A DNA stretch of 64,000 bases from Osedax fenrisi (Eukaryota > Annelida > Polychaeta > Sabellida > Siboglinidae), in contig OZ025241.1 in assembly GCA_964019155.1 (NCBI GenBank), forward strand, positions 23,171,818 to 23,235,817, given 5' to 3'. This document shows, in pieces, positions 11,441 through 21,330 of this stretch (within the stretch, counting starts at the first letter, position 1; every line of letters starts with the position of its first letter). The notes below the pieces were generated by a model, which saw nothing but the letters and a program-made list of their open reading frames with translations, had not been told where the DNA came from and made no database searches. Made by a program: the position numbers and the translations under genes.

Positions 11441-12608
11441 CGTTATTTATATGTATTTAATCATCATATATGAATCACATGACATGATACATTGGTAACT
11501 TCTATAGTTAACACTTCACTACGTATTCTTGCAGAAGTGATGTGTCGTGACCCCAGCCTTAAAGAGAACTACTTCATATTCTCATTGTTGGTAGTGCTTA
11601 TAAACCCTCTGATTGGTTAGTTTACTTTCTATCATTATACACTGTTGAGGACACGTACGTCATTGATACTATTACGTAATCGTAATAATTGTATAGTAAC
11701 TGTGCCATCACCATACATAAATAATATTACACATATTTAATCATGTATTTGTAAACTATGCTATGATATTTATATATATATATATATATTAATTAACTGC
11801 CTGTGTGGCTCAGTGGCTAAGGCGTCAGCCACACAAGCAGTAGTACACGGGTTCGAGCCTCGTCCGGACCATTAATTAATTTTATAAAATGGGTCTTAAA
11901 ATATTATTTAGAAGTGATCTTATATAATTGTGTATACATAAATGATCGTCTCTCGTTAAAACCATGGATGCATTAACATGAGAGCGGCTTCGAAGGGACA
12001 TTAGATCCATATATGGTTATAAGTGAAAACTTCATCTAAGTTCCTGGATGGGATGAAAGGACTCCACCAAATAAAAATAACAATAACAATAACAATAACA
12101 ATATATATATATATATATATATTACAGAAAATAGGTGAATATATCAAAAAATAGGTGATAAATAAATATTCTATATTCTCTCTGTACCATATATTATTTC
12201 AATTATATTTATTCTCTCGACGTATTATTTAAATATGATATCGATAGCGATCATTTAAATCGTATACTATTCTTCCCTTCGTAATTCTCATTTCCTCCTC
12301 GGCCGCCAGGGTTGCCGGCGTTCCTGCTATGCTACGTAATCCACAAGACTCGCACCAACCGCACCATGGCGATTATGGCGCACCGGCTAGCCTGGTTCGG
12401 AGTGGCCTCGGCCCTGTTCGCGCTCGTCTACATGGGTCGTAACCTGAACCGATGCCTGTTGGCCGGCGTGGATATCATCACTGCCATGGAGAAGAATAAG
12501 TTCAACACCCCCTGTTGGGAGAAAATGTGCTCCGACGACCAGTTCCTGCGTCTGTTGCAGACCGCCTATCAGTTCCACTACCAAGCATACGCTAAGATGG
12601 TCGAGTAG
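2682..12608 (+). CDS. Small protein with two membrane segments, three exons
   Basis: Coding exons are 2682-2715, 3175-3210 and 12310-12608. Exon 1 ends AGAG before GTAAGA (phase 1). Microexon 2 (36 nt) follows ACTGTCCAG and ends before GTAACC (phase 1 in and out). Exon 3 follows a pyrimidine-rich stretch ending in CCAG and opens with the two bases that complete the codon. The joined frame gives 122 residues. Microexon 2 and the start of exon 3 fuse into one hydrophobic helix (WLALVVGLPAFLLCYVI), followed by HKTRTNRT and a second hydrophobic segment (LAWFGVASALFALVYMG); neither join is visible without splicing. The soluble C-terminal part contains CWEKMC. AATAAA lies 23 bases after the stop. 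I do not recognise the family, and further in-phase exons in the 9.1 kb intron cannot be excluded. The GC content of exon 3 stands well above its surroundings, which supports real coding. Confidence 0.65.
2740..2955 (-). mobile_element. 5'-truncated tRNA-derived SINE copy
   Basis: From about 2811 to 2950 the sequence matches the body of the SINE at 14631-14939, including CCTTTCATCCCATCCAGGAA and TTTTAACGAGAGCCGATCAT. The tRNA-like head is missing. A T-rich (TTTTA)n stretch at 2740-2810 corresponds to the A-rich 3' tail on the - strand. It lies in the first intron of the two-TM gene. Confidence 0.85.
3738..3905 (+). pseudogene. LINE ORF1 N-terminus with PHD-type zinc finger
   Basis: The frame starts with ATG at 3738 and stops after 55 codons. 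It begins CTYC, followed by a second cysteine cluster and CIHHKC, the first part of the C4HC3 pattern seen in full in the ORF1 at 24163-25145. PHD-type fingers are known in ORF1 proteins of CR1/L2-group retrotransposons. The stop and the missing middle make this a broken copy. Confidence 0.7.
3956..4174 (+). pseudogene. LINE ORF1 C-terminus
   Basis: Open frame resembling the C-terminal part of the ORF1 at 24163-24726 (shared LxYHAxK then FEL/YEL-R spacing). It ends in TGA followed directly by CTA, and the next frame (ORF2) continues in phase. See the finding on the UGA-CUA junction. Confidence 0.65.
4175..4435 (+). pseudogene. LINE ORF2 endonuclease N-terminus (fragment)
   Basis: In phase with ORF1 after its TGA. 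It shows SLINIRSLRSN, then ITETWI with the catalytic glutamate of APE-type endonucleases, and GRGGGVGI. These match the start of ORF2 in the element at 21331-24162. Only about 85 residues remain of an expected protein of more than 800. Confidence 0.8.
4498..5945. repeat. Tandem duplication, copy 2 (promoter and first exon)
   Basis: Second copy of the unit at 1245-2735. It retains the conserved upstream block (5238-5335), the GA-rich tract (5695-5790), GGTTTACCGGC and a first-exon-like ATG at 5902. The TATAAA box is replaced by GAAGAAGG. The exon sequence reads ATGGCGGCGCGCATGACGG, and the phase-1 GT donor has become GC, while a different strong donor (GTAAGA, phase 0) arises five bases upstream. 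It lies within intron 2 of the two-TM gene and could be a decayed or alternative promoter. Confidence 0.75.
5902..5945 (+). pseudogene. Duplicated first exon, donor altered
   Basis: Homologous to the first coding exon at 2682-2715 (shared ATGACGGAG and AGAGG). At the old donor position the sequence is GGCGAG instead of GGTAAG. A GC donor there would keep phase 1 and could join to 12310, skipping the microexon; the GTAAGA at about 5929 would give phase 0 and break the frame. Whether it is used cannot be told from sequence. Confidence 0.45.
6136..6500. repeat. GTGTG/GCGCACG minisatellite, split by an insertion
   Basis: About eight imperfect ~22-bp units built on GTGCGCACGTGTGTGTGGTG run from 6136 to 6306 and resume at about 6447-6500. 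Between them lies a non-repetitive 140-base segment ending in ten A residues. The array is CpG- and GT-rich and follows copy 2 of the duplicated promoter. Confidence 0.85.
7060..8545 (-). mobile_element. 5'-truncated L2-like LINE
   Basis: A - strand element holding most of the reverse transcriptase and the 3' UTR, ending in a TTA/ATT trinucleotide tail (about 7055-7077). The coding frame continues upstream of its first ATG to about 8520 (NYRPISQLSS). The truncated 5' end abuts (TA)n and then the MITE at 8600-9209. Confidence 0.85.
7181..8520 (-). CDS. LINE reverse transcriptase (5'-truncated ORF2)
   Basis: About 445 residues with no internal stop. Reverse transcriptase motifs in order: NYRPIS, LLDLSSAFDTLNH, GVPQGSVLGP, FADDLQ (catalytic YADD/FADD box), then a thumb region and a C-terminal segment ending in a W-rich motif (WNSLPDELR). 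The endonuclease and ORF1 are missing, so the copy cannot move by itself. LLDLSSAFDTLNH and PQGSVLGP are typical of the L2 part of the CR1 group. The uninterrupted frame suggests recent insertion. Confidence 0.85.
8600..9209. mobile_element. MITE with GGGGAGGGAAG ends, TA target site
   Basis: The left end reads GGGGAGGGAAG followed by GTAGTGGCCG; the right end is its reverse complement (CGGCCACTACTCCCTTCCC then CCC). TA dinucleotides flank both sides (8598-8599 and 9210-9211), within a (TA)n tract. GGCCACTAC is repeated inside at about 8990. The 610 bp carry no open frame. Ends and TA target suggest a Tc1/mariner-type non-autonomous element. Confidence 0.85.
9640..9755. mobile_element. Remnant of a DNA transposon end
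   Basis: A short GC-rich island with GGGGCCCATA, CCCGGGGCCCATA and a terminal AAGCCGGCCTTG stands out of AT-rich sequence. GGCCC-rich ends with GCCGGCC are typical of some hAT-type MITEs. No partner end was found, so this is a fragment at best. Confidence 0.4.
9756..10725. other. AT-rich DNA with microsatellites
   Basis: (AT)n near 10072-10106 and TATACTA-type low-complexity repeats at 10480-10560. A perfect 22-bp palindrome TATCAGAGATA/TATCTCTGATA lies at 10594-10615. No gene seen. Confidence 0.6.
10726..11345. mobile_element. MITE of the AATACGG family
   Basis: Ends are GGGAAATGTTGCTAATACGG (left) and, on the other strand, GGGGAAATGTGGGTAATACGG cut at 20 bases (right). Inside, GGTCCACTGCGATATCTC and ATCACCTAATTATAAT match the element at 17179-17835 on the opposite strand. 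TA lies next to both ends. No open frame. Confidence 0.75.
11376..11440. repeat. (CA)n(TA)n microsatellite
   Basis: ACACAAATACACACA-type units pass into (AC)n and then (AT)n. Confidence 0.9.
11797..12102 (+). mobile_element. Full-length tRNA-derived SINE
   Basis: The head resembles a tRNA gene: an A box at TGGCTCAGTGG and a B box at GGTTCGAGCC, spaced as in a tRNA. A ~200-bp body follows and ends in (AATAAC)n. The body holds GATGGGATGAAAGGACTCC, shared with the copies at 2740, 13579 and 14631. The head does not fold as a complete functional tRNA, so it is not called as one. It lies ~200 bases upstream of exon 3 of the two-TM gene. Confidence 0.9.
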
Positions 12609-12630
12609 GCGCCGAATAGGTCGCGAGTTC

Positions 12631-12636
12631 AATAAA
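12631..12636 (+). terminator. AATAAA polyadenylation signal
   Basis: A canonical AATAAA 23 bases after the TAG stop of the two-TM protein gene supports 12310-12608 as a terminal exon. Confidence 0.7.
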
Positions 12637-12639
12637 TCT

Positions 12640-13578
12640 ATTCTATAGAATATATTCTCCTCTGTGTTTTATGTATATTATTTATATATTATATCGTGAA
12701 TACGAATAGCGGATACAAATGTATACACCTCTTTAGGTCGTATACTTGTAGATTTTATAATAACTGTGACGGTCTAGAACAATATAATACAAATAGGTAT
12801 GTGTTGTTCTTGTTATTAGATTTGTCATTTATTAAGATCCTACTAAATATAAGAGAAATACGAGAACTAGCTGTGATAGAACATCACGTGACATCTCTTT
12901 TTCCAGATGTTGACTATTCCAACAGACCACATACCCCATTATTTAGTTAATATGTTTACTTATTAGTGTGGATTATGATGATATTTTATATAATAACCAT
13001 AAAGGACGGGAAATATATATTTATAAAATGTTAGTTTGAATTCGAAGGAGTTATAGTATTGTTCAAGAGTAAGATCCCGTATTTCTAATTTAATAATAGT
13101 TAATAATAATTCAAAATTATATTATAAATCTGATTTCATATATTTTACTAATTCAATTTAAAACTAGATTTAAAAGTAATGTTTTCTATACGCTACTACA
13201 CGTAATATTATTTAGAATACTGATACAATTAATATAGTACACAAACACATATTTAATGTCACCTAACAGCATTAAGTCGAAGCGAATTTATCCGAATTAA
13301 TTCGTAGATATAACCAAATATTTATAAAGACATACGAATTTAAAACAATTTATACATTTATAATTACTAATCAATAATCTTTGAAATCATAGTTATAAAA
13401 ATAAATATACAATAAAACGAAAAACATATAAGCTATATAGGAAATATATATATATATATATATAAGATAACAATTATAAAGTGTTGTGAAATATAATTTT
13501 ATATATATGTCTTGATAAGTAAGAAAATGTAAGTCTAAATCTAATAATTAGATTATATAATTTATATATATATATATA
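12640..13578. other. AT-rich intergenic DNA
   Basis: Follows the polyadenylation signal of the two-TM gene. Contains short (TA)n runs (13444-13463, 13561-13579) and no supported gene. Confidence 0.55.
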
Positions 13579-13795
13579 TTGTTATTTTTGATTATTCGTG
13601 AACTTAGGTTAAGTTTTTACTTATAGATAAATATCATATAATAATGTCCCTTCAAATCGAATATTATGTAAAGGTTTTAATGAGAGCCAATTATTGTTGT
13701 ATACACAATTATATAAGATTACTTCTTATTATTTTAAGACCTATTTTAATTATCCGGACATGGTTTGATCCGGCTTCCTACTTCCTGCCTATATG
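13579..13795 (-). mobile_element. Degenerate SINE copy
   Basis: Weak but collinear match to the SINE family: GAACTTAGGTTAAGTTTTTA, TAATGTCCCTTC, TTTTAATGAGAGCCAAT, ATACACAATTATATAAGAT and ATTTTAAGACC occur in the right order. The tRNA head is nearly unrecognisable. It appears older than the other copies. Confidence 0.7.
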
Positions 13796-13813
13796 ACACC
13801 TTATCCTGACATA

Positions 13814-13856
<43 letters not shown>

Positions 13857-14630
13857 CCTTTGGTGTATGCTTCAGTGGAACTTCAAACTCTAGTAAACGA
13901 TATGTACAGGGCTGGACTCCGGGTATTTTGTTTTCCTCTTGTGTTTATCAAGAACTTAATAAATATTTAATCAAAACACAAGAAATAAATTACAATTTGT
14001 TTTGTATCGTCCGGGCCACTATGAATTATTTATAACATGTACAAGTCTATAACTTCTTGAGGGATTTTATATACGATATTATTATATGTGATTCAATAAA
14101 TAAATAGTATTATTATTATATATATAACGCTCAAGTAAAGAATAATGTTGGGGAAGAATTAACTACCATTCAACAAAAGAGATGTTAACCTTATCTAGTA
14201 TATTAACTTAAATACCAGTTGTAAGATATGTTAACTACGTCAGACAAACAACTTAAAGATAAATTAGTCTTTTAATCTTATAACGTAATCAGATTATAAT
14301 AGATAACAACTTATTATGACTCATATATACAGATAAGATGCACGACTAATCAAATGAACCTATGTCCATGAACATATGAACTATGTCCAACCCAAAAAAA
14401 TATATCTAACCACCCTTAACTCCATCTCAGTCCTTATAACATCAATCATCCTAGCCCTTACGTAATTCTTTCACCATCTATATCTCCTCTATACGATATA
14501 TAATTTACCACATACTAGATATAGTCAATGACCTCAAACTCTAAATAATATGTCTAACCGAAACTATAGATCAGGTAAACTGGTTAGCTTTCCGAATCCG
14601 CTATAAATTCCAACCTTTAACTAACTATGC

Positions 14631-14939
14631 GTTAATGTTATTGTTATTTTTATTTGGTGGAGTCCTTTCATCCCATCCAGGAACTTAGATGAAGTTTTCA
14701 CTTATAACCATATATATGGCTCTAATGACCCTTCGAAGCCGCTCTCATGTTAAGGTATCCATGGTTTTAACGAGAGCCGATCATTTATTTATACACAATT
14801 ATATAAGATCACTTCTAAATAATATTTTAAGACCCATTTTATAAAATTAATTAATGATCCGGACGAGGGTCGAACCCTTGTCCTACTGCGTGTGTGTCTG
14901 ACGCCTTAGCCACTGAGCCACACATGCAGTTATATGAAT
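14631..14939 (-). mobile_element. Full-length SINE with 10-bp target duplication
   Basis: Complete - strand copy: tRNA-like head (A box TGGCTCAGTGG, B box GGTTCGACCC), ~200-bp body and a short (AATAAC)n tail. It is flanked by a perfect direct repeat CTAACTATGC at 14621-14630 and 14940-14949. The insertion lies in the endonuclease part of an older LINE. Confidence 0.93.
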
Positions 14940-16405
14940 CTAACTATGCCTGGCCCCGTCTTATGTTGCTATTTATTGCTATTTTAAACACGTCCTACTT
15001 CCGACACTTTCTGCGAAATCTTAAACTTGAAAGTCAGAATCCTCTCCTGTATATGCAATTCGAATAATGCGCGCCCCTCTGTTAGTATTACCACTTCACG
15101 AATAAAAGTTCCCGAATTCATTATGTAACTTGATAACTTACCATTCACCTTCACTATCCGTACTATCATCCTAACCCAGTTACTCTTAATATCAGTTATA
15201 ACAAACTTCTAAATAATCTACTTGAGTCAATTAACTATTTCCATTAAATAATGTCTTCATTCACATAGCGGGAAAGCCCTGGATCTTGTAATACCTCACA
15301 TAATATCCAAACTAACTACTATTACGTCGATGCACTCTTATCTTACCATTATCTAGACTCCTTTCAAATAAATTAACATAAAATAAAACGATAATATCAG
15401 ATTATAAAATTTAGGAAACTTGATAATATTGTCACACGTGAAGTTATTTTTGAATCACTCAAATATGTCACAACATTGATCTACAATATTCCAAATGAAA
15501 ACTTTAATATTCTATATACAATGTATATTATATATGATATATATCACTAACTATCGACCACCAATCAAACGGTAATCATATATATGTTAAATGAACTGTA
15601 GATGCTGACCTTAGAATGTCTAAACGTATTTTACACTTCCATGTTAAATATTTGCGAAAACATCGTAAACTACAGACTACAGAAATATATCCAACAGGTT
15701 ATCACTACAGATCCTCATCAAGAAACACAATAAAACGTAATACAATAAACAATAACCAAATCAGAAAATTTTCCCTAGAAATTATGAATCTAACCAGTTA
15801 TTGGGTAAATTATCCTAGGGTGTGCTGCTTTATGAACCCTCTATCAATCTTGCTGAAAACTTTGACAACTAGCTCAACTTAAAATTTATTAAACACAAAT
15901 TACAGAAACTGCAATCAACCACATCCTCAACTCAGTATAGATGCCGGTTGCATACATGTACGATGTCCTACGTGTCTATGATAATTATCCTTTATCTATC
16001 AGCTACAATCGATACCCAAAATCACAGTATTCTGATTCAGAGAATATTCTATATTTAATTATCTAGAACTATCTTAAATGTAGATATATCTCGCGTCTCA
16101 TCGATATATAACCAAATAAACATAAATACTGTCACCATAAAACCACGTCTGATCTCTCAAGAAGTTCTCAGATGATCAACCTAAGTCCATTCCATTTCAA
16201 TATATATTTCGTATCCCATTTTCGAAATAATTAACAATTATAGTAATATATATTACCACTCATATGTTGACGATATACATCTGAACTGCAAATTAACCAT
16301 CCCAATACTGATATCATATAAATCAATAACTGGAATAAATCAACTACACTTAAATATATAACTGGTTTTCCACGAATAATATTTCATTAAACTCCGTTAC
16401 TTTAA

Positions 16406-16672
16406 GTGGAACCCCCCTCAAAGTCTGTGGTAGTATCATACTCCAACGATGTTAGAAATCTTGGAGACTTCGAAGATCGAAATCTCACATTTGATGCCCG
16501 TATTAAATCCCTAACTCAATCCATAAAATACACTCTCCGTAACCTACGCTTTATCCATCCCTACAACAAAGTAAATACTACTAAATATCACTCCACCTTT
16601 TACTATTACCGCACAATGTATATTTGCTCACTACCTCTGTGTTTCTCTATATACAGATATTATAATACTTAA
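16406..16672 (+). pseudogene. LINE ORF2 fragment (C-terminal to the RT)
   Basis: An 88-residue frame with VRNLGDFEDRNLTFDARI, which matches the xxLGxxFDxxLSFxxHI segment just after the catalytic core in the other L2-like copies. It is a surviving open stretch of the decayed element. Confidence 0.6.
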
Positions 16673-17178
16673 AAACTACTAGTTAAGCCAGGATATTGAT
16701 CTACAACCTACCCAAACACTTAAATAACAACTTACCATTAAATAATGTACTCCGTTGGCTACCTAAATATAAATAAACGTATAATTAATCAAATATGACT
16801 CATGAATCATGCGTCATGATACATCTAGTGACTATAGTTTTATTATAATTATAATCACTACCAACCCGACTAATTAGTTGACCTATTACAACCTCATTCA
16901 ACCCTACATGACCAACGAACAATGCATCAATATTAACTAAATTAATGTAAATTCTAAATTAAAACAAACAAGTGCACACACAAAATCATTCACAATATTT
17001 ACATCATATGTTTAGAATAATATTACTTCACAAACACATATATATATACGATCTATTAACTCCACAGAAACCCAACCTTAAGATTCATTTATTTAAAATA
17101 TAAAGTCGACATATAATTCAAAACAACTATTATAATCGAAAATGTCATTGGAAATGTAGTATAATGCCTAAACTATTA

Positions 17179-17835
17179 GTAGGGGAATTATGTCTAATAC
17201 GGGCCAGTGTGTAATACGGGCCACTGCGATATCTCAGTAACTATTGTTCAAATCAAAAAAAAATATATACAAGATTTATTCAGTATCACATTTCTATCAA
17301 TAAGGGGTATATTTTTTTTTAATATTTGCATTTATATTTCTAATATTGATCATTATATCAAAAAAATAGTTTACAAATGAAAATTTACTAAATAATTATT
17401 TATTTATCCACCATTTTCGTTAATAAATATAACATTAATTAAATAATTCAAAGCACGATTGGAAATATTAATTAAATACGAAGAATATAAATAAATACAA
17501 TCGACTTTATATTCAAAATTAAGTGCGTGGGGGGTCATTTAACAGGTGTATCACATGTTTGCAATACGGGCCACCTAATTGTTAGTAATACGGGCCACAT
17601 GACCAATGAAAATGCTTGATTCTATGTCACTATTTTACAATATAATATCACTGAAATAAAATGTAATATAATTGCGTGCGACATCGTGCGTATATTCATA
17701 CCATCGATATAAAGTTTCTTTATATCGAATATTCATATATGCGTTTATTGATAGATCGAACTATTATGAGAGTGGTTATAATGAATGTGTACATTATTAT
17801 CATAGAAATTACAATTAGGTGATTCTAATATATAT
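17179..17835. mobile_element. AATACGGGCC MITE, one end missing
   Basis: Begins TAGGGGAATTATGTCTAAT and carries four CGGGCC-type units near 17203, 17216, 17555 and 17586. It matches the element at 10726-11345 in reverse orientation (CCACTGCGATATCTC near the left end, ATCACTGAAATAAAATGTA and AATTAGGTGATTCT further right). The expected right end is absent; an (AT)n tract and the next repeat begin instead. Confidence 0.75.
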
Positions 17836-17878
17836 TATTATTACACTGTATGTATGCGTGTCCACGTATACTTATATG

Positions 17879-17920
<42 letters not shown>

Positions 17921-17922
<2 letters not shown>

Positions 17923-20634
17923 TAGCCGTACCCGACCCGGCGTTGCTCGGTTTTGATTATTTTCCTATATATTATATATTAATTATAGCTATTCCTGATT
18001 CTTAATTGATATATATATAATAAAATAAATGTTAGCTGACATACAAAACAAAGTAGAAAACATTTTCAAATAATATGTTAAAAAATACAACAAATATTTC
18101 AAATATTAAAAAATATGTTTTAAAAAAATGTCTAAAACCCAAACCTAAACCCAAACACAAACCGTACACTACCCTGCGTTGCTAGGTTTTTGATTATTTG
18201 CCTATTAATTGTAGCTATTCCTGATTATACTTAGCTAATATTTAATTGTTTTCTTCTAACTAATATTTACTAATTCTAACTGTATCCGATGTAGACTCAG
18301 CGTTGTTCGTTTTTAAGATTATTTGTAAAATATTTGGTAAGATTACAAATAATAATTTAAAATATTACAAAATATATTTTTAAAAAGTGTTTAAAAATAT
18401 TTTAAGAAATATAAAAAATATTTCAACATATTAGTAGCCATACCTGATTTTTAATGCCTATTAATTTTTTTTATTAATTATAGCTATTCCTGATTATTCT
18501 AAAATATATAATTGCTAAAAATTGCAAAAAAATATATAAAATATTACAAAATATGTTTTAAAAACAAACCATACCCGACCCGGCATTTCTTGGTTTTTGT
18601 TTGTTTGCCTATCTATTATTTATTATTTATTAATTAGGGCAATTTCTGATTCTATATTTCTAGTATATACAATTAAATAAAGTTTATTTAAAATACAAAC
18701 AAATATAGAAAAATATTGTTTATAATATTTAAAAAATTAGTGAACAAATATTTCAAAAAATATTTTAAAAAATACAACAAATATTTCAAATATTACAAAA
18801 TATGTTGAAAACCCAAACCCAAACCGTCCCAAAACGGCGTTGATCGGTTTTTAATTATATGCCTATCTATACTTTATTAATTATAACTATTCCTGATTTA
18901 GAATTGTTTGCCGAACCCAACCCGACGTTGCTCGTTTTTTTATTATTTGCCTATCAATTATTAATTATAGTTATTCCTAATTATGCATAGCTATTCTTTA
19001 ATTGTTGTCTTCTAACTAATATTTAATAAATCTAACTGTATCCGATGTAGATCTAGCGTTGTTCTTTTTAAGACTTATTCGTAAAATATTTTGTAAAAAT
19101 ACAAAAATACAAAAATACTTTAAAATATTATAAAATATATTTTTAAAAAGTGTCTAAAAATATTTTTTAAATATAAAAAATATTTCAACATATTAGCAGT
19201 CATACCCTACCCGGCGTTGCTAGGTTTTTGATTGTTTGACTATTTATTTTTATTAATTATAGCTATTCCTGATTATTCTAAAATATATAATTGCTAACAA
19301 ATACAAAAAATATTTAAAATATTACAAAATATGTTTTAAAAAAATGTCGAAAACTCAAACCTAAACCCAAATCCAAACAGTACTCGACTCGACATTTATC
19401 GGTTTTTGATTGTTTGCCTATTTATTATTTATTAATTAGAGCTATTCCTGATCCTAGATTTCTAGTATATACAATTAAACAAAATTAAACATATGTAGAA
19501 ACATATTTTTTTTAATATTTAAAAAATTAGATAAAAAATATTTCAAAAAATACAACAGATATTTCAAATATTCCAAACTATGTTGAAAACCTAAACCCAA
19601 ACAGTTCCAAATCGGCGATGCTCGGTTTTTTATTATTTGCCTATCTATCATTTATTAATTATAACTATTCCTGATTTGGAATTTCTTGCCGTACCCAACT
19701 TTGCTTTACTCGTTGTTTGATAGCTTACCTATCTATTATTTATTATTTATGGCTATTCATGATTCTGCTTTTCATATACAATAACATAAATTGTTGCTAA
19801 AATTCAAACAAATTTATACAAATATTAATATCTCAAAAATTAGTGGAAAAATATTTCTAAAATATTTCAAATAATATTTAAAAAAATACAACACATATTT
19901 CCAATATTACAAAATAGTACTTAATAAATATCGAAAACCCAAACCGCACCCTGCGTTGATCGATTTTTGATTGTTTGCCTATCTATTATTTATTAATTAT
20001 AGCTATTCCTGATTCTGTATTCCTAGTATACGACAAATATTTCCAAATATTACAAAATATATTTTTTATAAATGTTCTACAAATATTTTAAAAAGTATAT
20101 TATTATATCTTATAATATTTATATAATTATTATATAATTATAATATTTTAATTATATCTTAAAATAATAATATTTCAACGAATAGTTGAAAAATATAAAA
20201 AATTATTTCAAATAATATTTTTTAAAATACAAAAAATATAAATAATATTACAAAATATATTTTTAAAAAATTTCAAAAAAATGTTTAAAATAATTCAAAA
20301 AATTTCAAAAATATTTCAAAAAATGTCAAAAATATTTCAAAAATATTTCAAAAAATTTCCAAAATTTCCAAAAATTTCAAAAAAAAATCAAAAAAAAATC
20401 AAAAAAATAGTTCGAAAAAATGTAAAAAAAATATTTCAAAAATGCGACGCCGAAGATTTTGGACGACAAAAAATCATTTTAATGGCAAAAAGTCAATTTT
20501 TCAGGTTTTTCTGGGGTACGGTGTATGAAATTCAAAAAAATTTCCGGACCAAGACCATACTGTTGAAAATTTATTAAGATCGGGTATAACAGATTTTCGC
20601 GACGTACCCCGGTTCTCGAGTTACCTCACCAGAT

Positions 20635-20640
<6 letters not shown>
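17921..20640. repeat. Degenerate repeat array with a ~0.78 kb higher-order period
   Basis: About 13 divergent units are each recognised by a CCCGACCCGGCGTTGCTCGG-like core followed by TTTTTGATT and CTATTCCTGATT. Cores lie near 17925, 18166, 18280, 18430, 18567, 18822, 18910, 19037, 19200, 19380, 19600, 19690 and 19940. Distinct variants recur about 760-810 bases apart: TATCCGATGTAGA at 18283 and 19040; the ATTTCTTGG/ATTTATCGG form at 18567 and 19380; the CCAAAACGG/CCAAATCGG form at 18822 and 19600. The array ends in an A-rich stretch and a 3' segment with GTTCTCGAGTTACCTC and (CA)n. Similar GTACCCG...GTTGC cores are common in arthropod repeats; I cannot assign a class. Confidence 0.7.
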
Positions 20641-20665
<25 letters not shown>

Positions 20666-20856
20666 ATTAAATAGACTTTCTTTTATATAATAGATATATA
20701 CACTGTATTGACATGAATACGCATATACTCATATACGAATATCCATATGTATTGATATATAATTGCATATTATATGTTTAAATATATATGCATTTATAAT
20801 AGTGTACATATATTTTAATATATGAGAGGGAATATGTGTAATCGTATATGAACGAT

Positions 20857-20863
<7 letters not shown>

Positions 20864-20898
<35 letters not shown>

Positions 20899-20937
20899 CC
20901 AAATATGTATACGCATATATGCGTCTATAGATACATA

Positions 20938-21000
<63 letters not shown>
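20864..21000. repeat. (TA)n microsatellites
   Basis: Two long AT runs, about 20864-20896 and 20941-21000. The second directly abuts the ATG/ATC tail of the LINE at 21001. Confidence 0.95.
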
Positions 21001-21004
<4 letters not shown>

Positions 21005-21330
21005 ATGATGATGATATTGAGTTTATTAGCACTAAAATAGGGTCATGTAGACCCCTTCGCTCGTGCGGGAAGAAAATAATAATAAAATAATAGTAATACG
21101 ATAATAATTTGATAATAATATACATTCAATATACAACGTAAAAACAATAATACACAATATAAAGGACTATTATATACTACAGTCTGCATTGATATGGTGT
21201 AGTTGTATATACTACAGACTGCATTGATATAGTATAGTGTTATATAATAATAAGATAATAATAATACAATAGCGATTTAATAATGATATAAATTTAATAT
21301 AACACGGATACAAATAATAAGTTGGATGAT

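Larger units (their letters stand above)
14380..16800 (+). mobile_element. Decayed L2-like LINE
   Basis: Many stops and frameshifts, but L2-like ORF2 landmarks occur in order on the + strand: an endonuclease LTET box near 14560, a KALDLVI segment near 15270 (compare NTLDMI in the better copy), a KNLG-like segment inside 16406-16672, and a WLPK segment near 16760 (compare HWLP). A younger SINE is inserted at 14631-14939. The limits are approximate. Confidence 0.65.

Noticed and set aside
11797..11875. Functional tRNA gene
   Set aside because: A and B boxes are present, but the stems do not form a full cloverleaf and the sequence continues into a SINE body shared with three other copies.
20281..20577. 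98-residue Lys/Phe-rich open frame
   Set aside because: It arises from CAAAAATATTT low-complexity DNA at the end of the degenerate repeat array; no coding-like composition.
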